A stretch of 64,000 bases of DNA from Carnobacterium_A antarcticum (GTDB lineage Bacteria > Bacillota > Bacilli > Lactobacillales > Carnobacteriaceae): assembly GCF_042658365.1 (NCBI RefSeq), contig NZ_JBHSQC010000023.1, one strand, 5' to 3'. How positions within the stretch are numbered: the stretch's first letter is position 1; the number at the start of each line of letters is the position of its first letter. Of this stretch, positions 59,399-64,000 are shown piece after piece. The notes under the pieces were generated by a model. That model was not told the origin of the DNA. It worked only from the letters and a program-made list of their open reading frames with translations, and ran no database searches. The position numbers and the translations under genes were made by a program.

Positions 59399-59923
59399 GT
59401 CTGTTCCATCTGTCGATTCTTGCAAAGCTGCTGCTTTACGTGCAGCTTTTTCGGCTTTTTTACGTTGACGCAAAGCTTTAAAAAAATCTGTCAGTAACGC
59501 TCCGCATTCTTGTTCTAAAATAGCTTTTTCAATTTCAACTTGATGATTGAAGCGTTCATCTGCTAATAAATTCATTAATGTACCCGCGGTTCCTCCTTTA
59601 GGATCTGGAGCACCGTAATACAATTCTTTGACACGTGATAAAATCATTGCTCCACTGCACATGGGGCAAGGCTCAAGCGTCACGAACAGTTGAGCATCTT
59701 CTAAACGCCAATTTTTTACCGTTTGATTAGCTTCTTGAATGGCCAACATCTCAGCGTGAGTTGTTGCATCATGGCTTTCTTCCCGCCGATTGTGCCCCCG
59801 ACCAATAATTTCTCCATTTAAAACCACAACAGCCCCAATCGGCACTTCTAATTTAGCTCCAGCTTTCTTTGCTTCTTTAATTGCTTCACGCATAAAACAT
59901 TCTTTTTCTTCTGTCGTTAACAT
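59381..59923 (-). CDS. tadA: tRNA-specific adenosine deaminase
   Basis: 180 aa. Deaminates A34 to inosine in tRNA Arg(ACG). Zinc and proton-shuttle residues: His56 and Glu58 in THAEML, Cys86 and Cys89 in LEPCPMCSGAM. The C-terminal ~25 residues form a Lys/Ala-rich helix plus a charged tail, longer than in the E. coli enzyme. AAGGA precedes the ATG. Single gene; not linked to dnaX as in many relatives. Confidence 0.95.
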   Translation of the reverse strand: MLTTEEKECFMREAIKEAKKAGAKLEVPIGAVVVLNGEIIGRGHNRREESHDATTHAEMLAIQEANQTVKNWRLEDAQLFVTLEPCPMCSGAMILSRVKELYYGAPDPKGGTAGTLMNLLADERFNHQVEIEKAILEQECGALLTDFFKALRQRKKAEKAARKAAALQESTDGTDKEKEG

Positions 59924-60043
59924 ACATTCATTCCTTCATCGTTTCTTGGTCCCATCATATCATAAACTGTCCCAAAATCTGAAAAAGAATGTTAGAATGG
60001 AGTTAGAAGAGATCAATAGTCTCTATCTCAAAGAGGTGATTTT

Positions 60044-60907
60044 TTGAAGTTTGATCAAATTAAACAAATCTATCCAGAAGCTCAATTAGTTCATGAACCT
60101 AAAAATACAAATGTAACCGTTTCGTTTCCTTTTAAAGACCAATGGATTCAATTCAATGCCGCTACCAAAACGAACCGAGAACTCGATTTGCTTCAGCTAA
60201 TGTTTAAACCAGAGCAAGCTCCCCTCCAGCATGCCGCTAAACAATCTGATTGGTATGCTTTTTTACTTGGAGAACGAAATGAGTTGCCAGAGAAAACCGG
60301 TGATTTCCGTGTGATTCAATTTGCCCTTTTAAAAAAAGACCAGCAATTTGACCAAAAAACATGGCTTAAAGCTTTTAAAAGTATGTTTGAAAGCGTTGAT
60401 GAAGCTTTTTTTATTGACGAGACTGCTGGCTTGTTGATCCAAAGCGAATCAGCTGGAAAATTAACAGTCGAAGAATTGTCTGCTATCATTCAGACCCTTG
60501 ATGATGACTTCTCAATCAAAACGATTTGTTACATCGGACAGTTTTGGCCGTTCAATTCGGATTTCCGCAGCATCATTATGGAAGAACAAATCATTTTCAA
60601 CAAACAGAAAAACAAGACCTCCGCACTCTTTTCGCTGCCGACTGTTGCTTTAAATTACTATACAGCTGAAGCATTAGAAAAAAGTCCGTTGATGCAAGCG
60701 TTGAAGAAAAAATTTATTGGCCAACCAGAGTGGAAAGAATTGGTGTTAGCTATGTGGCATAGTCAAGGGAATATCAGCTTAGCTGCCAAATCTTTGTATG
60801 TTCACCGCAATACACTCCAATACCGGATAGACCGCTTTTACGAACTTAGCGGCTTGTCTTTGCGTGATATGAATGACTTATTATTGTGTTATTTGTTACT
60901 GTTGTAA
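60044..60907 (+). CDS. PucR-type helix-turn-helix regulator
   Basis: 287 aa. The last ~60 residues are the PucR C-terminal HTH (MWHSQGNISLAAKSLYVHRNTLQYRIDRFYELSGL). The first ~220 residues are a long alpha/beta region without clear similarity to the CdaR or GGDEF-like parts of classic PucR proteins, so the signal is unknown. TTG start with AGAGGTG upstream. Single gene ended by a strong terminator. Confidence 0.85.
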   Translation: MKFDQIKQIYPEAQLVHEPKNTNVTVSFPFKDQWIQFNAATKTNRELDLLQLMFKPEQAPLQHAAKQSDWYAFLLGERNELPEKTGDFRVIQFALLKKDQQFDQKTWLKAFKSMFESVDEAFFIDETAGLLIQSESAGKLTVEELSAIIQTLDDDFSIKTICYIGQFWPFNSDFRSIIMEEQIIFNKQKNKTSALFSLPTVALNYYTAEALEKSPLMQALKKKFIGQPEWKELVLAMWHSQGNISLAAKSLYVHRNTLQYRIDRFYELSGLSLRDMNDLLLCYLLLL

Positions 60908-60945
60908 GAAAAAACAGACCTGATACGCAGGTCTGTTTTTTGCTG
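60907..60945. terminator. Bidirectional intrinsic terminator
   Basis: AAAAAACAGACCTG/CAGGTCTGTTTTTT with a 5-base loop, between the PucR-type and YtxH-like genes. Confidence 0.85.
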
Positions 60946-60949
60946 TCTT

Positions 60950-61354
60950 TTATTTTTTGATTTTATCTTTAATGTCGCCAGCTACATCTTCTGTTTTATC
61001 GACTACCATATCTTTTTTATCTGCCAGCATGTCTTTTTTGTCCATCAGCATATCTTTGAATTCACTTGTTGCATCTTTCAAATGATTGCTATACGTGCCC
61101 ACTTGACCTTTTAAATCAGTGACTTTATCAACCACTTTGAGTAAATTAGTTATTTCGTCATCTGATAATTTTTCAACAACATCTAATGCTTTTTCGTTGC
61201 CTTTCAACTTATCTTTAACAAAGGTTTTAGCTTTTTTACGGTTGATGCACGCTTCTAGTTTCGCCATAGTTTTATCGGATGAAGATAGAATGAATGCTCC
61301 CACCGCCACAGTTGTGCCTAAGCCAATAAGTAAATTACGTGTTGAATTTTTCAT
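60950..61354 (-). CDS. YtxH-like membrane-anchored protein
   Basis: 134 aa. NLLIGLGTTVAVGAFILSSS (8-27) is the single N-terminal membrane segment of YtxH-type stress proteins; the rest is a charged helix ending in short repeats (MLMDKKDMLADKKDMVVDK). The ATG at 61354 with AAAGGA upstream is chosen; the longer frame to 61423 adds residues that destroy the pattern. Function unknown. Confidence 0.82.
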   Translation of the reverse strand: MKNSTRNLLIGLGTTVAVGAFILSSSDKTMAKLEACINRKKAKTFVKDKLKGNEKALDVVEKLSDDEITNLLKVVDKVTDLKGQVGTYSNHLKDATSEFKDMLMDKKDMLADKKDMVVDKTEDVAGDIKDKIKK

Positions 61355-61421
61355 ACTACTCACATTCCTTTCAGTTATATCTGTGAACCAATCATAGCAG
61401 AAACTGGAAAAAAACACGAAC

Positions 61422-61464
61422 AAAAACGCCTAATGCGATGGAACTGCATTAGGCGTTTTAATCA
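61422..61464. terminator. Terminator of clpC (bidirectional)
   Basis: AAAAACGCCTAATGC/GCATTAGGCGTTTT with a 9-base loop, 26 bases past the clpC stop. Confidence 0.85.
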
Positions 61465-61489
61465 TTATTTATTGGATAAACTCACTAAA

Positions 61490-63988
61490 TCAAGCTTTTT
61501 CTTTATCTCCGGAAAGGGCAATTTTTTCTTTTGTTTCAGCGCCTTTGACAGTGATACGGATTTTGCCTTTAGCAGCCCCGATCGTTACATGATCACCAAT
61601 TTTTACATTGCCGCTTAGCAATTCTTCGCTTAAGCGGTCTTCAATTTCTTTTTGAATTGCACGACGTAATGGACGTGCACCGTATTCAGGATCAAAACCA
61701 GCTTTAGCGATAACATCGATGGCAGCTTGAGTAATTTTGACATGAATGTCCATTTCTTCCAAGCGTTTGACAATCACTTGTCCCATCAACTTAACGATTT
61801 TATTCAATTCAGGTTTTTCAAGTGAATGGAAGACAATGATTTCATCCAAACGGTTAATAAACTCTGGTTTGAATGTGTTTTTCAATTCTTCTTTGATGCG
61901 TTTTTCCATCGTCTTATGATCTTTTCTAGCATCAACAGCACTAAAACCAACCGACTTTTCATCTCGTAAAGCTGTTGCCCCAAGATTGGAAGTCATGATC
62001 ATAATGGTGTTTTTGAAATCCACTTTACGGCCTTTAGAATCCGTTAAATGCCCATCATCCAACACTTGCAAAAGAATATTGAAAACGTCTGGATGTGCCT
62101 TTTCAACTTCATCAAATAAAATGACTGAATAAGGTTTTTGACGAATTTTTTCAGTTAATTGTCCGCCTTCATCGTAACCTACATACCCTGGAGGAGAACC
62201 AATCAAGCGGCTGGTGCTGTATTTTTCCATAAATTCAGACATATCGACACGAATCAAGGCATCTTCACTACCAAACATCGCATCTGCTAATGTTTTAGCC
62301 AACTCTGTTTTACCTACTCCTGTAGGTCCTAAGAACATAAAGGACCCAATTGGGCGATTTGGATCTTTCAACCCGCTTCTGGCACGTCTAATGGCTCTAG
62401 CGACTGCACTGACAGCTTCTTCTTGACCAATCACACGATTGTGCAGCACTTTTTCCAATCTCAATAATCGATCGGTTTCTTTTTGCTCCATTTGTTGGAC
62501 AGGTATTCCAGTCCAGAGCGACACTACTTCAGCAATGTCGAGCGCCGTCACTTGCAATTGAGAAGCAGCAGTAGATTGTTTTTCTTGTTTGAGCAGCAAG
62601 TCTTCAATTTTTTTCCGTTGGCGCATTTCTTTCACTCGAACTTTGGCAGCTTTTTCAAAATCTTGCAATTGGATCGCGGTTTCTTTTTCTTGGACCAATT
62701 CATCCAATTCAGTAATAGCAACAGCTAAAAGAGTGGGTTTATCTGAGACATCTAAACGCACTTTAGCTGCTGATTCGTCGATCAAATCCAGAGCTTTATC
62801 GGGCAGTTGTCTAGAAGTAATATAACGCGAAGACAATTGAACAGCTGCATGAATCGCTTCTTCTGTTATTTCAACATTGTGGTGTTCTTCATAACGCGAA
62901 CGCAGACCTAACAATATTTCTTCTGTTTCGTCTGGAGTCGGTTGATCAACACGGATAGGTGAAAAACGACGTTCGAGTGCTGCATCTTTTTCAATATACT
63001 TTTGGTATTCGTCTAAAGTAGTCGCACCAATCGTTTGCAGCTCTCCCCGTGCTAAAGCAGGTTTCAGGATATTGGAAGCATCGATTGCTCCCTCAGCTCC
63101 GCCAGCACCAATCAACGTATGCAATTCATCAATAAAAAGAATCACTTCTCCATCTTGATAAATTTCATCGATAATTTTTTTCATGCGTTCTTCAAACTCG
63201 CCGCGGTATTTAGTGCCCGCAACTAATGAACCCATATCCAGCATCATCAAGCGTTTATTGGCTAACGTTTGAGGCACTTCACCGGTAACGATTTTTTGAG
63301 CCAATCCTTCTGCAATGGCTGTTTTACCTACACCAGGTTCTCCGATTAAGACAGGATTGTTTTTTGTTCGACGGCTTAAGATTTGAATAATGCGTTGGAT
63401 TTCTGTCTTACGTCCAACGATAGGATCCATTTTACCAGCACGAGCGTTAGCCGTTAAATCTCTTGCTAATGAATCAAGTGTCGGCGTTCCTGCTACGGGT
63501 TTAGAAGCTGCCTTTGGACGTCTGCCTTTGCCATTTGTCACATCTGAGATCCCCATTTTTTTCAAAAGAATTTGACGGGTTTTGTTCAAACTAATATCTA
63601 AATTAGTCAAAATTTTAGACGATAAGATATCTTCTTCTCTTAATAGACCTAATAGCAAATGTTCCGTTCCTACTAAAGGAGCTCCCATTCGTCTTGCTTC
63701 GTCTGTAGCTAATGTGATTGCTTGTTTAGCTCGAGGCGAATAAGGCAAGACGGCGTTTTTCGAAACATATTTCATGGTTCCATAACCCGTGAAATGTTCT
63801 ATTTCTTCTCTTACGTCTTTTTCCGTTACAGAAAATTGACGAAGTGTTTGGCCCGCAATTCCATCTTGTTCAACCATAAGGCCCAACAAGATGTGCTCTG
63901 TCCCGACAGAATGATGACGGAATCCTTTAGCTTCTTCCTGTGCTAACATTAGAACCATTTTTGCTTTTTCTGAAAATAATTCATTCAT
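61490..63988 (-). CDS. clpC: ATP-dependent Clp protease ATPase subunit ClpC
   Basis: 832 aa AAA+ unfoldase that delivers proteins to ClpP. Clp N-domain repeats at 1-145, D1 with Walker A GEPGVGKT (216-223), a UVR coiled middle domain near 420-455 (FEKAAKVRVKEMRQRKKIE), D2 with Walker A GPTGVGKT (554-561), and DEVEKAHPD Walker B. The sequence starts 12 bases from the window edge, so the usual upstream ctsR-mcsAB context and CtsR operator cannot be seen. Confidence 0.97.
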   Translation of the reverse strand: MNELFSEKAKMVLMLAQEEAKGFRHHSVGTEHILLGLMVEQDGIAGQTLRQFSVTEKDVREEIEHFTGYGTMKYVSKNAVLPYSPRAKQAITLATDEARRMGAPLVGTEHLLLGLLREEDILSSKILTNLDISLNKTRQILLKKMGISDVTNGKGRRPKAASKPVAGTPTLDSLARDLTANARAGKMDPIVGRKTEIQRIIQILSRRTKNNPVLIGEPGVGKTAIAEGLAQKIVTGEVPQTLANKRLMMLDMGSLVAGTKYRGEFEERMKKIIDEIYQDGEVILFIDELHTLIGAGGAEGAIDASNILKPALARGELQTIGATTLDEYQKYIEKDAALERRFSPIRVDQPTPDETEEILLGLRSRYEEHHNVEITEEAIHAAVQLSSRYITSRQLPDKALDLIDESAAKVRLDVSDKPTLLAVAITELDELVQEKETAIQLQDFEKAAKVRVKEMRQRKKIEDLLLKQEKQSTAASQLQVTALDIAEVVSLWTGIPVQQMEQKETDRLLRLEKVLHNRVIGQEEAVSAVARAIRRARSGLKDPNRPIGSFMFLGPTGVGKTELAKTLADAMFGSEDALIRVDMSEFMEKYSTSRLIGSPPGYVGYDEGGQLTEKIRQKPYSVILFDEVEKAHPDVFNILLQVLDDGHLTDSKGRKVDFKNTIMIMTSNLGATALRDEKSVGFSAVDARKDHKTMEKRIKEELKNTFKPEFINRLDEIIVFHSLEKPELNKIVKLMGQVIVKRLEEMDIHVKITQAAIDVIAKAGFDPEYGARPLRRAIQKEIEDRLSEELLSGNVKIGDHVTIGAAKGKIRITVKGAETKEKIALSGDKEKA

Positions 63989-64000
63989 ATTTTATTACCT

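Noticed and set aside
1..64000. CRISPR array, rRNA, tRNA, prophage or intact insertion sequence
   Set aside because: None seen on reading both strands; the only repeats are short intergenic elements.

Overview
The window looks like low-GC Firmicutes chromosome from the order Lactobacillales, most likely the family Carnobacteriaceae (inferred from gene content and protein style; species not determinable from sequence alone). Evidence: low GC, AGGAGG-type ribosome binding sites, frequent TTG starts, the recR-tmk-darA-holB-yabA replication block, the short SRP RNA beside dnaX, ClpC, H2O-forming NADH oxidase and CoA-disulfide reductase. A 140-base run of N (53933-54072) shows that this is a draft or scaffolded assembly. 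I see no rRNA, tRNA, CRISPR array, intact insertion sequence or prophage.

Layout. 0-8.6 kb: PfpI/DJ-1 protein, two apparent small RNAs in tandem, a P2A calcium-type ATPase, a 6-phospho-beta-glucosidase behind a BglG/LicT antitermination element, proBA, an inverted pair of DnaA boxes and a DUF924 gene. 8.6-16.8 kb: a secreted M23 cell-wall hydrolase, an FAD oxidoreductase, a decayed stretch with remnants of four genes (11.6-13.1 kb), a YrhK-like membrane protein, NADH oxidase and an SDR. 16.9-24.1 kb: a heterodimeric ABC exporter, an ArsR/CoA-disulfide-reductase-rhodanese operon with an operator inside its promoter, a broken gene and a coiled-coil protein. 24.2-32.2 kb: guanine deaminase with a purine permease, several tiny membrane-protein genes, and thiMDE behind two complete TPP riboswitches in series. 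32.3-37 kb: small or hypothetical genes, ASCH protein, lipoprotein, MscL, MFS transporter.

37-48.1 kb is the conserved replication, repair and RNA-modification block on the minus strand (SRP RNA, dnaX, ebfC, recR, yaaL-like, tmk, darA, holB, yabA; then menA-like, a quinone oxidoreductase, trmN6, GIY-YIG, rsmI). The ricT/yaaT gene normally between holB and yabA is missing. 48.3-53.9 kb: an orphan gene, a CYP152 fatty-acid peroxygenase, and a divergent YtrA-type GntR/ABC operon with three operators. 54-64 kb: guaC, a PepSY lipoprotein, an acetyltransferase, a ChrB-like gene with a manganese-type CDF exporter behind a palindromic promoter, proC, tadA, a PucR-type regulator, a YtxH-like protein and clpC.

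Connections: proBA and proC together complete proline synthesis from glutamate. guaD-permease and guaC both carry the same CGAA-N27-TTCG arrangement expected of PurR. Several small accessory genes are broken by one-base indels in homopolymers, which may be real decay or sequencing error. The most novel signals are the tandem small RNAs with CU-rich loops (775-1046), the serial TPP riboswitches, the ChrB-like/CDF operator pair and the DnaA-box inverted repeat.
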